From the NCBI GenBank assembly GCA_024398405.1, contig JAKSJE010000001.1, positions 1 to 64,000 of the forward strand: a stretch of 64,000 bases of DNA. Reading direction: 5' to 3'. This document shows positions 17,794 to 27,019 of this stretch, piece by piece. A model generated the notes under the pieces. That model did no database searches. It was not told the DNA's origin and saw only the letters and a program-made list of their open reading frames with translations. How positions within the stretch are numbered: the stretch's first letter is position 1; every line of letters starts with the position of its first letter. The DNA comes from Bacteroidaceae bacterium. GTDB taxonomy: Bacteria > Bacteroidota > Bacteroidia > Bacteroidales > Bacteroidaceae. A program made the position numbers and the translations under genes.

Positions 17794-18374
17794 ACAACAG
17801 TATTAAATACATCTGGAACGGCATCGTCAAGGAGAACCCGACATTCGTACTTCTCCTCGGAATGTGCCCCACACTTGGAACGACCTCGTCGGCCATAAAC
17901 GGCATGTCGATGGGACTTGCGACCACGTTCGTGCTCATACTCTCAAACCTCATCATCTCCCTCATCAAGGACTATGTCCCGGATGCGGTGCGCATACCGT
18001 GCTATGTAGTAGTGATAGCATCACTCGTGACGATACTGCAGATGCTCATGCAGGCATACGTCCCCGACATCTATGCTACGTTGGGGCTCTTCATCCCACT
18101 CATCGTTGTGAATTGCATAATCCTCGGACGCGCGGAGGCTTTCGCGGCGAAACACGGAGCGGTTGATAGCATTTGCGACGGCATAGGCATAGGCATAGGC
18201 TTCACACTGGCACTAACTCTTCTTGGCGGTGTTCGGGAGTTTCTCGGCACAGGTGCCGTTTTCGGTCAAGTGCTTCAAGGTGAGGATTTCGGAATGCTCA
18301 TGTTCGTACTTGCGCCTGGTGCATTCATTGCGCTCGGCTTTCTCATCGCATTAGTCAACAAAATAAAAAAATAA
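17790..18374 (+). CDS. rnfE: Rnf complex subunit E
   Basis: A 194-residue membrane subunit with six helices, paralogous to RnfA with inverted topology. The motifs NPTFVLLLGMCPTLGTTSSA and the NCIILGRAEAFA stretch are diagnostic; the conserved Cys residues in helices 1 and 4 ligate, with RnfA, an intramembrane iron-sulfur cluster. It starts in the rnfG stop and ends 15 bases before rnfA. Confidence 0.96.
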   Translation: MNNSIKYIWNGIVKENPTFVLLLGMCPTLGTTSSAINGMSMGLATTFVLILSNLIISLIKDYVPDAVRIPCYVVVIASLVTILQMLMQAYVPDIYATLGLFIPLIVVNCIILGRAEAFAAKHGAVDSICDGIGIGIGFTLALTLLGGVREFLGTGAVFGQVLQGEDFGMLMFVLAPGAFIALGFLIALVNKIKK

Positions 18375-18389
18375 GCAAAGGCAGATAAT

Positions 18390-18992
18390 ATGGAATACGT
18401 ACTTATATTCATCACAGCGATATTCGTAAACAACATCGTGCTGGCTCAGTTCCTCGGAATCTGTCCATTTCTCGGTGTCTCGAGGAAAATCGGAACGGCG
18501 GGTGGAATGGGCGCCGCAGTGACGTTTGTGCTCGTCCTTGCGACGATAGTCACGTTTCTTCTTCAGAAATACGTCCTTGACCCTTGTGGTCTCGGGTATC
18601 TGCAGACCATAGCCTTTATCCTCGTCATCGCGGCGTTGGTACAGATGGTGGAAATCATCCTGAAGAAGGTGTCTCCGTCACTCTATCAGGCCCTTGGAGT
18701 CTTCCTTCCTCTGATTACCACTAACTGCTGTATTCTCGGAGTGGCGATCCTCGTCATCCAGAAAGACTATTCAATGCTTCAAGGTGTTGTCTATGCGTTC
18801 TCCACCGCCCTCGGGTTCGCATTGGCCATGATAGTCTTCGCCGGCCTACGTGAGCAGTTGGAGTTCTCCAAGGTTCCCAAAGCAATGCGAGGCATGCCTA
18901 TCGCACTCATCACGGCGGGGCTGTTGTCAATGGCATTCATGGGATTCAGCGGAGTTGATGGAGGACTGAAAACCCTTTTCGGACTAAATTAA
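18390..18992 (+). CDS. rnfA: Rnf complex subunit A
   Basis: A 200-residue six-helix membrane subunit; FVNNIVLAQFLGICPFLGVS and the LITTNCCILGVAI stretch carry the paired cysteines that, together with those of RnfE, hold the intramembrane 2Fe-2S cluster. It is the last gene of the operon and its 3' end overlaps by 9 bases the 3' end of a convergent TPR gene, leaving no room for a classical terminator. Confidence 0.96.
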   Translation: MEYVLIFITAIFVNNIVLAQFLGICPFLGVSRKIGTAGGMGAAVTFVLVLATIVTFLLQKYVLDPCGLGYLQTIAFILVIAALVQMVEIILKKVSPSLYQALGVFLPLITTNCCILGVAILVIQKDYSMLQGVVYAFSTALGFALAMIVFAGLREQLEFSKVPKAMRGMPIALITAGLLSMAFMGFSGVDGGLKTLFGLN

Positions 18993-20456
18993 GTCCTTGA
19001 GTCTATCATAATAATCGCTTTCAGGCACACCGCTCAGTTCGGTGTCCCAGAACGCGCGGATGGTTTCCGGAGTACTCTCACAAGCGATTCTGAGACTTCT
19101 CCGGAAATTCTCTTTGTCTTCCATCCTGAAGAAAAGGTACGAGAGATAGGCATGTGCCCTGACGCTCATCGGGTCGTCAGGCTCTTCGGTAGCCATGCGG
19201 AAGTACTCCAAAGCGTCATCGAACATGTTCTCATACAGGAATGCACCACCTATATACATTTCTACCATCACCCTTTTGTTGGTTGTCTCCAACGATTTCC
19301 GGAACCAGTATCTTGCTTCGTCCAACTCTTTCATCTGCAAAAGTACGTTGGCTTTCAACATGATGTACTCAGTTGAGTCAGAAACAAGTTCGGCAGCCTT
19401 TTCCACACATTCCTGTGCTTCCTTCAAGAAACCCCCATCCAGAAAAGCCTGAGCGATGAAAGCCCATATATTCGCAGCGGAATCAGCATCCCCGCCATGC
19501 GATGAATTGACAGCCACGGCTTTCTCGAGATATTCATATCCCTGTTTTCTCTTACCTATCATAATAAAACACCTGCCTATGATATGGGCATGGTCGTTCT
19601 CCCCCGTCAGCCGTTCGTACCTGAGATAGTCGTTCAGGGCTTCGGTGAAACGTTCGGAGACGAAATAGCTATGAGCGCGAAGCATGAGCGTGAACGAGTC
19701 GTCGGGATTGATTGCCAAGGCAAACCCGGCAGAGTTGATTGCATCATCCACCTGTCCGTTCATATGCTGGATAGAAGCGAGGTAGGTCCATCCACCATCC
19801 ATGTATGGGTCATTGTCAAGGAAATTGTTATAAAGTTCGATTTCCTTGTCTATCAGCCCCTCCTCATGGCAGACATGAGCAATCTCGGCGTCACATTCAT
19901 ACCTGCCGATATGCTCACATCTGGCACGGAAGTCATCAACCCACTTTCCGATGAGAACCTGCACCTCGTCATCTTCCTGATTGAGTTCAGAGAAACTCGC
20001 AATCACATGCATGTAGTCCTCATGCAGACGCTGTTGGTCAATCTTACCATGAAACTCGGATCTCATGTCATCAATCTCCAGGTCGAGCCACTTCAGGAAC
20101 AGGTCATTGGCCTCCGAGGAGTCCCAGTTGTCGGCGAGTACCAACTGGGCCTCAAGATAGTAGTAGTCGAAATTCTCCTCCGGATCGACCTGTCCAAGGG
20201 CTTTATGCGCCTCATCAATCCTGTTGAGGTTGATCAGCGCACTGACCCTCATGCCGCGCAATCCCATATCATCAGGATGGATAAGCAGACCGTCTTCTGT
20301 GGCGGCAAGAGCCTCGTCAAAGTCCTGGTTCCGAATATAGTACTCTGCTATATCCACGAAATCATCAGTGTCGAGGTAGCAGTTAGCACCATCGCTCTTT
20401 GCGTCCTCATAGGATTTTAGCAAGTGTCTGAACTCGTCAGATTCAAAATAATCCAT
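18984..20456 (-). CDS. Tetratricopeptide-repeat protein
   Basis: Start chosen at ATG 20456 (MDYFESDEFRHLLKSYEDAK); upstream codons are open but belong to the glnS region. The 490-residue acidic protein has no signal peptide and consists of TPR-type helix pairs throughout, for example AEYYIRNQDFDEALAATEDGL, read as two segments, and WTYLASIQHMNGQVDDAINSA. It is probably a cytoplasmic scaffold; no enzymatic motif is seen. It lies 17 bases downstream of glnS and is likely co-transcribed. A shorter relative is encoded at 42760-43566. Confidence 0.85.
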   Translation of the reverse strand: MDYFESDEFRHLLKSYEDAKSDGANCYLDTDDFVDIAEYYIRNQDFDEALAATEDGLLIHPDDMGLRGMRVSALINLNRIDEAHKALGQVDPEENFDYYYLEAQLVLADNWDSSEANDLFLKWLDLEIDDMRSEFHGKIDQQRLHEDYMHVIASFSELNQEDDEVQVLIGKWVDDFRARCEHIGRYECDAEIAHVCHEEGLIDKEIELYNNFLDNDPYMDGGWTYLASIQHMNGQVDDAINSAGFALAINPDDSFTLMLRAHSYFVSERFTEALNDYLRYERLTGENDHAHIIGRCFIMIGKRKQGYEYLEKAVAVNSSHGGDADSAANIWAFIAQAFLDGGFLKEAQECVEKAAELVSDSTEYIMLKANVLLQMKELDEARYWFRKSLETTNKRVMVEMYIGGAFLYENMFDDALEYFRMATEEPDDPMSVRAHAYLSYLFFRMEDKENFRRSLRIACESTPETIRAFWDTELSGVPESDYYDRLKDLI

Positions 20457-20473
20457 CGGATAAGAAACTGGAT

Positions 20474-22192
20474 TTACTTTCCACCCTTCCAACTGTCGCG
20501 AAGTCCGACGGTCCTGTTGAATATCATCTTCTCTGGAGTGCTGTTCTTGTCGAGGGTGAAATAGCCGGTCCTCTGGAACTGCAGATAGTCCATAGGTTTG
20601 AACTCCTTGAGGTAGGGCTCCACGTAGCACTTCACGACTGACAGAGAGTCCGGATTCAGCAATTCATGGAAGTCGCGTTCATCAGCGGAAGGGTTCTCCA
20701 CACTGAACAGGCGGTCGTACAAACGGGCTTCGGCCTCAATGCAGTTGTGGCAACTCACCCAATGTATCGTACCTTTCACCTTACGGTTTGCCTCAGGCAT
20801 ACCGCTGCGTGTAAGCGGATCATATTCACACTGTATCTCAACCACATCACCGTCCTGATTCTTCGTCACCCCGGTACACCTTATTATATAAGCGTTTTTC
20901 AGACGCACCTCACCACCCACGGTCAGCCGGAAGAACTTCTTCGGAGCTACTTCCATGAAGTCATCGCGTTCTATCCATAACTCACGTGAGAATTCGACTT
21001 CGTGATGCTTGCTCTGCTCATCCTCTGGATTATCTGTGGCATCGAGAGCTTCCTTCATGCCTTCAGGGTAGTTCGTGATGACGCACTTGACAGGATTGAG
21101 TACAGCACTGACCCTTGTGGCTTTCTTGTTGAGGTCCTCTCTGACAGCCGACTCAAGCATGGCATAGTCATTGAGTGCGTCATACTTGGTGTAGCCTATC
21201 ATCTTGATGAAGTTGCGGATGGATTCCGGACTATACCCTCTTCTCCTCATCCCGCAGATTGTAGGCATACGTGGGTCGTCCCATCCGTCAACCAGCCCTT
21301 CCTTTACCAGCGCAAGCATCTTGCGCTTTGACATAACGGCGTATGTGAGATTCAGACGGTTGAACTCAATCTGACGCGGGCGATAGTCCTCCGTCTGCTT
21401 CTCTGCCTCGTTCATCTTGAAACCACACCCCTTGAGCTCGTCGATAAAGAAATCATAGAGCGGGCGATGGGGCACGAATTCCAAAGTGCATATGGAGTGG
21501 GTCACGCCCTCGAAATAGTCTGACTGTCCATGGGCGAAATCGTAGTTGGGATAGACATTCCATTTCGTACCGGTTCTGTGATGAGGCACTTTCTTGACCC
21601 TGTAAATAATCGGGTCCCTGAAGTGCATGTTAGGATTTGCCATGTCAATCTTTGCCCTGAGCACCATCGCACCCTCCTCTATCTCACCCCTGTTCATCTT
21701 CTCGAACAAGTCAAGGTTCTCCTCAACCGGCCTTTCTCTGAACGGACTGGCAACGCCAGGTTGTGTGGGAGTGCCCTTCTGCTCTGCAATCTGTTCCGAT
21801 GTCTGTTCGTCAATATATGCCTTGCCGTCCTTGATAAGCCGTATTGCAAAATCATAGAGATTCTGAAAATAGTCGGACGCATAATACACATTACCCCACT
21901 TAAAACCAAGCCACTTGATATCCTCCTGAATAGCATCAACATATTCGGTGTCCTCTTTTGTTGGGTTTGTATCGTCGAACCTGAGGTTACATACTCCACC
22001 ATATTTCTCCGCCATCCCGAAATCCATGCAAATTGCCTTTGCATGGCCAATATGCAGATAGCCGTTAGGCTCTGGTGGGAAACGAGTCTGGATTCTTCCA
22101 CCGTTCTTACCTTCCTCAAGGTCGGTCTTGACAAACTCCTCAACGAAGCTTATTGATTCGTTTTTCTTTTCTTCAATGTCTGAAACTGCCAT
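20474..22192 (-). CDS. glnS: Glutamine--tRNA ligase
   Basis: A 572-residue class I aminoacyl-tRNA synthetase. The FPPEPNGYLHIGHAKAI segment near residue 40 has the HIGH motif, and AVMSKRKML near residue 285 is the KMSKS equivalent. The catalytic domain FDDTNPTKED and the anticodon-binding C-terminal beta-barrels (RLTVGGEVRLKNAYII) follow the GlnRS rather than the GluRS pattern. Its first 43 bases overlap the end of the lipid-kinase gene, so translation is probably coupled. Confidence 0.95.
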   Translation of the reverse strand: MAVSDIEEKKNESISFVEEFVKTDLEEGKNGGRIQTRFPPEPNGYLHIGHAKAICMDFGMAEKYGGVCNLRFDDTNPTKEDTEYVDAIQEDIKWLGFKWGNVYYASDYFQNLYDFAIRLIKDGKAYIDEQTSEQIAEQKGTPTQPGVASPFRERPVEENLDLFEKMNRGEIEEGAMVLRAKIDMANPNMHFRDPIIYRVKKVPHHRTGTKWNVYPNYDFAHGQSDYFEGVTHSICTLEFVPHRPLYDFFIDELKGCGFKMNEAEKQTEDYRPRQIEFNRLNLTYAVMSKRKMLALVKEGLVDGWDDPRMPTICGMRRRGYSPESIRNFIKMIGYTKYDALNDYAMLESAVREDLNKKATRVSAVLNPVKCVITNYPEGMKEALDATDNPEDEQSKHHEVEFSRELWIERDDFMEVAPKKFFRLTVGGEVRLKNAYIIRCTGVTKNQDGDVVEIQCEYDPLTRSGMPEANRKVKGTIHWVSCHNCIEAEARLYDRLFSVENPSADERDFHELLNPDSLSVVKCYVEPYLKEFKPMDYLQFQRTGYFTLDKNSTPEKMIFNRTVGLRDSWKGGK

Positions 22193-23157
22193 GTTGATTT
22201 GATTTTATTGATTTGATCTAATACCTCATTCTGTATATTCTCAGTGACGTCCTGCACACCCTCGGCATCTGGGCAGATACATCTCAGCCCCTTTGGAACG
22301 ATAGCAATCTCCACATCAGGTCCCGTATTAATAGGTTCGCCGTCAAAGTGTATTACTCCTTCCTTCTGTCTGTGTATAGACAGACTCTTGCATTTGAATG
22401 TCTCAATACGACTGTTCTTGTCAATAGTGCCATTGAACAGTTGCAATGCCAATTGTGGTACCTCAATCGGAGTGAACGGCTTCAGGATTGTCACGTTCAG
22501 CATCCCGTCAAATACCGAGGCCTTAGGTGCGATATATACATTGTTGCCATATTGTGAGGCATTGGCACAAGTGATGATGAAAGCCTTCCTTACGGTATGG
22601 ACCTCATGATCATCCACGAGGTCGATGTCATAAGTCTCAGGACGGAACAGCAGTCCGTTCATCAGCATTTTCTCAAGATAGGCCAGCGGACCTCTGACCT
22701 TCGCGGAGGCGAACTTCTTCGAGATGAATGCGTCGAAACCAACGCCACAAGTGCAGAAGAAAGGAATCAAATTGACAACGCCATAATCCATCTGTTTGCA
22801 ATCTCCCTGATTAATAAGTGCGATGGCTTTCTCACTATCAATAGGAATGTGCAAATGCCGAGCGAGTCCGTTACCAGATCCCGCTGGAATGATCGCAAGT
22901 GCAGTGGCAGTATCTTTCAGGACAGAGGCAACGGAATTGACAGTACCGTCACCACCTATAGCACAGACGACATCAGTTCCGTATCTGACTGCTTCCTTCG
23001 CAAGTTCCCCAGAATGACCCTCATGGTCTATCCTCGCCACATCATAGACATATTTAGAGGTGTCAATCATCTCGTCAATCTGACGGAGAATCCCCCCTTT
23101 TCTGCCAAGTCCAGAGAACGGATTATATATGAATAGTATTTTTTTCTTTGAAAACAT
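22150..23157 (-). CDS. Diacylglycerol/sphingoid-base kinase family lipid kinase (YegS/LCB5 type)
   Basis: A 335-residue lipid kinase. The N-terminus reads KKKILFIYNPFSGLGRKGG, and the nucleotide-binding VCAIGGDGTVNSVASVL and PAGSGNGLARHL motifs near residues 63 and 92 are diagnostic for the family that phosphorylates diacylglycerol, ceramide or sphingoid bases. It is read divergently from serine palmitoyltransferase, with only 56 bases between the two starts. That arrangement makes a sphingoid-base or ceramide substrate attractive, though this is inference. The -7 box at 23162-23169 lies so close to the ATG that the transcript may be leaderless. Confidence 0.88.
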   Translation of the reverse strand: MFSKKKILFIYNPFSGLGRKGGILRQIDEMIDTSKYVYDVARIDHEGHSGELAKEAVRYGTDVVCAIGGDGTVNSVASVLKDTATALAIIPAGSGNGLARHLHIPIDSEKAIALINQGDCKQMDYGVVNLIPFFCTCGVGFDAFISKKFASAKVRGPLAYLEKMLMNGLLFRPETYDIDLVDDHEVHTVRKAFIITCANASQYGNNVYIAPKASVFDGMLNVTILKPFTPIEVPQLALQLFNGTIDKNSRIETFKCKSLSIHRQKEGVIHFDGEPINTGPDVEIAIVPKGLRCICPDAEGVQDVTENIQNEVLDQINKIKSTWQFQTLKKRKTNQ

Positions 23158-23161
23158 AACG

Positions 23162-23189
23162 CAAAGTTAAGAAAAAAAATGTAACTTTG
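23162..23189. promoter_or_regulatory. Back-to-back divergent promoters of lipid kinase and serine palmitoyltransferase
   Basis: GCAAAGTTA at 23161-23169 and TAACTTTGC at 23182-23190 form a perfect 9-base inverted repeat. Each arm contains a -7 box TAACTTTG, one reading left into the lipid kinase and one reading right into serine palmitoyltransferase. The two boxes are only 12 bases apart, so their polymerase footprints must overlap and the promoters are probably mutually exclusive. Confidence 0.75.
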
Positions 23190-23213
23190 CATTCTGTATG
23201 TGAATAAAATGTT

Positions 23214-24404
23214 ATGGGATTATTACAAAACAGGTTCAAGGACTATAGAGAGCCGCAGAAATACATGAACGCGGGCATCTATCCCTATTTCCGCGAAATA
23301 GATAGCCATCAGGACACTGAGGTGGTGATGGACGGCAAGAAAGTCCTTATGTTCGGATCCAACTCATACATGGGTCTGACTTATGACAAGAGGATTGTCG
23401 ATGCGGCCATAGAGGCCATCAAGAAATATGGTACTGGTTGTGCGGGTTCCAGATTCCTCAATGGAACTCTCGATTTACATGTACAACTTGAGCATGAATT
23501 GGCGGAATTTGTAGGCAAGGACGAGGCTCTGGTCTATTCTACGGGTTTCTCGGTCAACGCTGGTGTCGTCTCTGCCCTTACCACTCGTAACGACTACATT
23601 CTTGGCGATGATCGTGATCATGCCTCTATCGTTGACGGACGTCGTCTCTCGTTCTCCACGTTCTATCATTACAAGCACAATGACATGGATGACCTTGAGA
23701 AACAGCTCAAACGCTGCAACCCACAGTCTATCAAACTCATTGTCACCGATGGATTGTTCTCCATGGAAGGGGACCTTGCCAAATTGCCTGAGATAGTAAA
23801 GCTCAAGCACAAGTACAAAGGAAGTCTCATGGTTGATGAGGCTCATGGGCTTGGCGTGTTCGGACGCAATGGGCGCGGCACATGCGATCATTTCGGTGTC
23901 ACGGACGATGTTGATCTTATCATGGGAACATTCTCGAAGTCACTTGCATCCATTGGAGGTTTCATAGCAGCCGATAAAGACACCATCAACTGGCTTCGCC
24001 ATACCTCGAGGACTTATATCTTCAGCGCATCCAACACTCCTGCGGCAACGGCAGCCGCGATGGAAGCCCTCCATATCCTTAAGACAGAACCAGAACGAGT
24101 TGAGAATCTCTGGAAAATCACCGAATATGCACTCCAACAGTTCAAGGATGCTGGTTTCGAAATCGGTGACACTGAAAGTCCTATCATCCCACTTTATGTG
24201 CGTGACAACATGAAGACTTTCGAAGTCACGAAACTGGCGTTTGAAAAGGGCATATTCGTCAATCCGGTAGTGCCGCCGGCATGTGCGCCCCAAGACACGC
24301 TCATACGTGTAGCACTCATGGCAACTCACACAAAAGAACAAGTCGATCGTTGCGTTTCTGCACTTGTGGATTGTTTCAAAGAACTGAAACTACTTAAGAA
24401 ATAA
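23214..24404 (+). CDS. spt: Serine palmitoyltransferase (alpha-oxoamine synthase)
   Basis: A 396-residue PLP enzyme of the alpha-oxoamine synthase family, which condenses an acyl-CoA with an amino acid. Features: FGSNSYMGLTYD, the GCAGSRFLNGTLDLH glycine-rich stretch, the DDRDHASIVDG site for cofactor stacking, VDEAHGLGVFG, and the PLP-binding lysine in GTFSKSLASIGGF near residue 245. KBL and BioF belong to the same family, but the overall pattern and the setting next to a lipid kinase favour the Bacteroidota Spt, the first step of sphingolipid synthesis. It is followed after 12 bases by a glycosyltransferase. Confidence 0.85.
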   Translation: MGLLQNRFKDYREPQKYMNAGIYPYFREIDSHQDTEVVMDGKKVLMFGSNSYMGLTYDKRIVDAAIEAIKKYGTGCAGSRFLNGTLDLHVQLEHELAEFVGKDEALVYSTGFSVNAGVVSALTTRNDYILGDDRDHASIVDGRRLSFSTFYHYKHNDMDDLEKQLKRCNPQSIKLIVTDGLFSMEGDLAKLPEIVKLKHKYKGSLMVDEAHGLGVFGRNGRGTCDHFGVTDDVDLIMGTFSKSLASIGGFIAADKDTINWLRHTSRTYIFSASNTPAATAAAMEALHILKTEPERVENLWKITEYALQQFKDAGFEIGDTESPIIPLYVRDNMKTFEVTKLAFEKGIFVNPVVPPACAPQDTLIRVALMATHTKEQVDRCVSALVDCFKELKLLKK

Positions 24405-24416
24405 CAACTTTCCATT

Positions 24417-25286
24417 GTGAAAGTCAGTGTCATAATCCCGTTTCACGACAACGTCGGATGGCTTGCCGAAGCCATCGACAGCGTACTGGAGCAGGATTAT
24501 GATTCTTTTGAGGTCATCATAGTCGATGACGGTTCGTCTGAGGATTTGTCACCATTGGAGCGACATTACAAGGAACGCCCGTGCATCTTCATACACCGTC
24601 ATCGGAATGGTGGACCGTCTGCTGCCCGCAATACTGGTATAGCTCATGCGTCTGGTCAATACATTGCCTTTCTTGACTCTGATGACGTATGGCTGCCCGG
24701 CAAACTATCAGCCCAAATCCCATTCATGGAAGAGAATGGATATCTCTGGTCACATACAGGCTTCTTCTATTGGGATTATAGGAACGACAGGCTCTCGGTT
24801 CGTCATACTGACATCTCGTCAAACCACGACGATGTGTCACTGAAGTCATTCACTGGTTTCAAAGTGGGAATCATGACAGTTGTCATTGCCCGGAAAGTAT
24901 TCGACAATCACCCTGAGATTCGTTTTGACGAGTCTCTACGCATATGCGAGGACTCAGACCTATTCCGCCAGATAGCCCAGCACTACCCTCTCGGACTGAT
25001 TAACCAGCCATTTGTCAAGATTCGTCTGACCGGGACGAACGCACGGCTTCAGTTTTTCAAACGTTTCATAGCAGGAGAGGACAATTATAGAAGGACAGAA
25101 AACCGCCAAGGGGTATATGCGTCAATACCAAGGCATAGCATGATTTGCCGTATATACGCCTACTATCACTATTCATACAGGCTACTCAAAACCATCGCCC
25201 ATCCGAACCTGCGCGAATTGCTCTCAAAGGCATTATTCGTTCCAATCTATATTGTCGAACGTATTTATCTTCTGCGATTCCGATAA
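24417..25286 (+). CDS. Glycosyltransferase family 2 downstream of serine palmitoyltransferase
   Basis: A 289-residue GT-A protein starting with GTG at 24417, 12 bases after the spt stop. It has KVSVIIPFHDNVGWL, the VDDGSSEDL nucleotide site near residue 40, and the metal-binding AFLDSDDVW near residue 88, plus a RICEDSDLFRQIAQ segment typical of the acceptor side. No signal peptide; a weak C-terminal amphipathic helix. Co-transcription with spt raises the possibility that it glycosylates a sphingolipid, but nothing in the sequence shows the acceptor. Confidence 0.87.
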   Translation: MKVSVIIPFHDNVGWLAEAIDSVLEQDYDSFEVIIVDDGSSEDLSPLERHYKERPCIFIHRHRNGGPSAARNTGIAHASGQYIAFLDSDDVWLPGKLSAQIPFMEENGYLWSHTGFFYWDYRNDRLSVRHTDISSNHDDVSLKSFTGFKVGIMTVVIARKVFDNHPEIRFDESLRICEDSDLFRQIAQHYPLGLINQPFVKIRLTGTNARLQFFKRFIAGEDNYRRTENRQGVYASIPRHSMICRIYAYYHYSYRLLKTIAHPNLRELLSKALFVPIYIVERIYLLRFR

Positions 25287-25292
25287 AAAAAA

Positions 25293-25312
25293 GGTGTGCT
25301 TCGAAGCACACC
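25293..25312. terminator. Bidirectional terminator between the glycosyltransferase and rubrerythrin genes
   Basis: A perfect 20-base palindrome (GGTGTGCTTCGAAGCACACC). On the minus strand it is followed by eight T, a canonical terminator for the rubrerythrin gene; on the plus strand it lies just after the glycosyltransferase stop but lacks a T-run. Confidence 0.9.
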
Positions 25313-25344
25313 AATAAGGTATCAAGGTCGTTACAAGTGAATTG

Positions 25345-25905
25345 CTACTTGAAAAACCTGTTGTAGAGTCCCTGAAAACCGCATCCGTGACGCGCTTCGT
25401 CCTTTGCCATCTCATGTACTGTGTCGTGGATAGCATCCAGATTGAGTTCCTTCGCCACTCTTGCGATGTCCATCTTCGCGGAACATGCGCCAGACTCAGC
25501 CTCCATGCGTTTCTTGAGGTTGGTCTTAGTGTCCCAGCAGAGTTCGCCGAGGAGCTCACAGAACTTGCTTGCATGTTCTGCCTCTTCCCACGCGTAACGC
25601 TTGAAAGCCTCAGCCACCTCTGGATAGCCCTCGCGGTCAGCCTGACGTGACATGGCTAGATACATACCGACCTCTGTGCATTCACCTGCGAAGTGGTCTT
25701 TGAGACCTTGAAGGACGAACGCACCTTTTTCACCAGCAGGAATGTCCTTTGCCACACCGAGTTCATGAACAGTCACGAACTCAAGACCCTCACTTTCTGA
25801 CAACTTGAATTTACTTCCAGGAACACCGCACTGTGGGCATTTCTCAGGAGCTGTCTCACCCTCGTGGACGTAACCACATACTGGACAAATCCATTTCTTT
25901 ACCAT
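25345..25905 (-). CDS. Rubrerythrin with N-terminal rubredoxin domain (reverse-type)
   Basis: A 186-residue protein for peroxide removal in anaerobes. The rubredoxin domain comes first ([21 protein letters not shown], two CxxC pairs binding iron), followed by a four-helix di-iron domain with [17 protein letters not shown] and [13 protein letters not shown]. This reverse domain order matches NADH peroxidase (revRbr) rather than classic rubrerythrin. Promoter at 25967-25974 and terminator at 25293-25312 make it a single-gene unit. Confidence 0.92.
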   Translation of the reverse strand: MVKKWICPVCGYVHEGETAPEKCPQCGVPGSKFKLSESEGLEFVTVHELGVAKDIPAGEKGAFVLQGLKDHFAGECTEVGMYLAMSRQADREGYPEVAEAFKRYAWEEAEHASKFCELLGELCWDTKTNLKKRMEAESGACSAKMDIARVAKELNLDAIHDTVHEMAKDEARHGCGFQGLYNRFFK

Positions 25906-25966
25906 AGTCTTTTAGTTTTTGCTTGTTAAACATCATCCAAGAGAAAACCGTCCTCTTGTGTCGCTG

Positions 25967-25974
25967 CAAAGATA
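25967..25974 (-). promoter_or_regulatory. Promoter of the rubrerythrin gene
   Basis: TATCTTTG on the minus strand followed by GCAGCG; predicted leader of about 55 bases. Confidence 0.65.
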
Positions 25975-26047
25975 GTGTATTTTCAGATATACTCCAAACG
26001 AGTTTCCCTTTTATTCACTCAAAATAATAAAATTTACCATCCTTCAA

Positions 26048-26665
26048 CTATTCCGACTCCCGAAGCCGCCCGATGATGAACTGCTGCATCATCTTCACAG
26101 CCTGACTGTTGTTGCCGCATGTCGGTAGGATGATATCCGCATATTGTTTTGTAGGCTCAATGAACTCATCATGCATGGGCTTCAGCACATTCCTATACTT
26201 CATGATAAGCATTTCCAGCGGATGCCCACGTTCCTCCATGTCTCGTTCGATTACTCGCAGCAGACGTTCATCCGGTCCGGCATCAACAAACACCTTCAGG
26301 TCCATCTGGTCGCGCAATTCCTTATCATACAGAGCCATGATACCCTCGATGATGATGACATTCCTCGGCTCCACATGGACAGTCTCTTTCAGACGCGTAC
26401 ACGTAATATATGAATAGGTAGGCTGTTCTATGGCTTTGCCATGCTTCAACATTGCAATCTGTTTTTCGAAGAGCTTCCAGTCGAAAGCGCTCGGATGGTC
26501 GAAATTAGTCTTCCTTCTGACATCCAATGGCAGATGACTCTGGTCGTTGTAGTAGGAATCCTGAGGGATAATGGCCACACTGTTCTCTGGCAGTGCTTCG
26601 ACGATTTTGTTTACTACTGTGGTTTTTCCGCTGCCGGTACCTCCGGCAATTCCGATTATCAGCAT
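26048..26665 (-). CDS. udk: Uridine kinase
   Basis: Start chosen at ATG 26665 (MLIIGIAGGTGSGKTTVV); a TTG 24 bases further upstream is in frame but falls in the end of repeat copy E. The 205-residue P-loop kinase has GGTGSGKT at residues 7-14, the SYYNDQ nucleoside segment, FDHPSAFDW, the EGIMALYD Walker-B region and RVIERDMEERGH. It phosphorylates uridine and cytidine in pyrimidine salvage. Repeat copy E ends 15 bases before the start codon, so the promoter or leader of udk must lie in or beyond the repeat. Confidence 0.94.
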   Translation of the reverse strand: MLIIGIAGGTGSGKTTVVNKIVEALPENSVAIIPQDSYYNDQSHLPLDVRRKTNFDHPSAFDWKLFEKQIAMLKHGKAIEQPTYSYITCTRLKETVHVEPRNVIIIEGIMALYDKELRDQMDLKVFVDAGPDERLLRVIERDMEERGHPLEMLIMKYRNVLKPMHDEFIEPTKQYADIILPTCGNNSQAVKMMQQFIIGRLRESE

Positions 26666-26679
26666 ATTTTCTTCATTAA

Positions 26680-26918
26680 GGGTGTTCAAACAATTACACT
26701 TTAGGCGATTTTGAGATTTTTCTTTTGCTGGTTGCTGCCATTCATGAAAGAGCCCTCAGTCCTGAAAAAGGATTATCTATCACGAATGTGACTGATGTGG
26801 GCATTGTGACTGAGTGAAGACCAGCGAGACGCAAAGAAAAAGCCAAAAGCATCAAAATAGCGATATCACACATAGTTCATATCAATCTTTCATTTACGGG
26901 GGATTAATAGAATACCCC
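26680..26918. repeat. Diverged copy E of the TIR repeat, between udk and ssrA
   Basis: Ends in GGGTGTTC at the left and AATAGAATACCCC at the right, with the family's internal markers GGCGATTTTGAG, TTGCTGCCATTCATGAA and AAGCCAAAAGCATCAAAATAG. It is closest to copy D (35268-35467) but carries about 40 extra internal bases. The two copies share a subfamily terminus (GGGTGTTC instead of GGTGGGTTC). Confidence 0.8.
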
Positions 26919-27019
26919 TTTATGAAAAGTCAAATGTTGACAGAGCCAGAAAAAGCATCCCGACTCTGCCAATGTTTTTCCGAGTGGAACTCGCGGAACC
27001 AAAATCAAAACAAGGTTCA

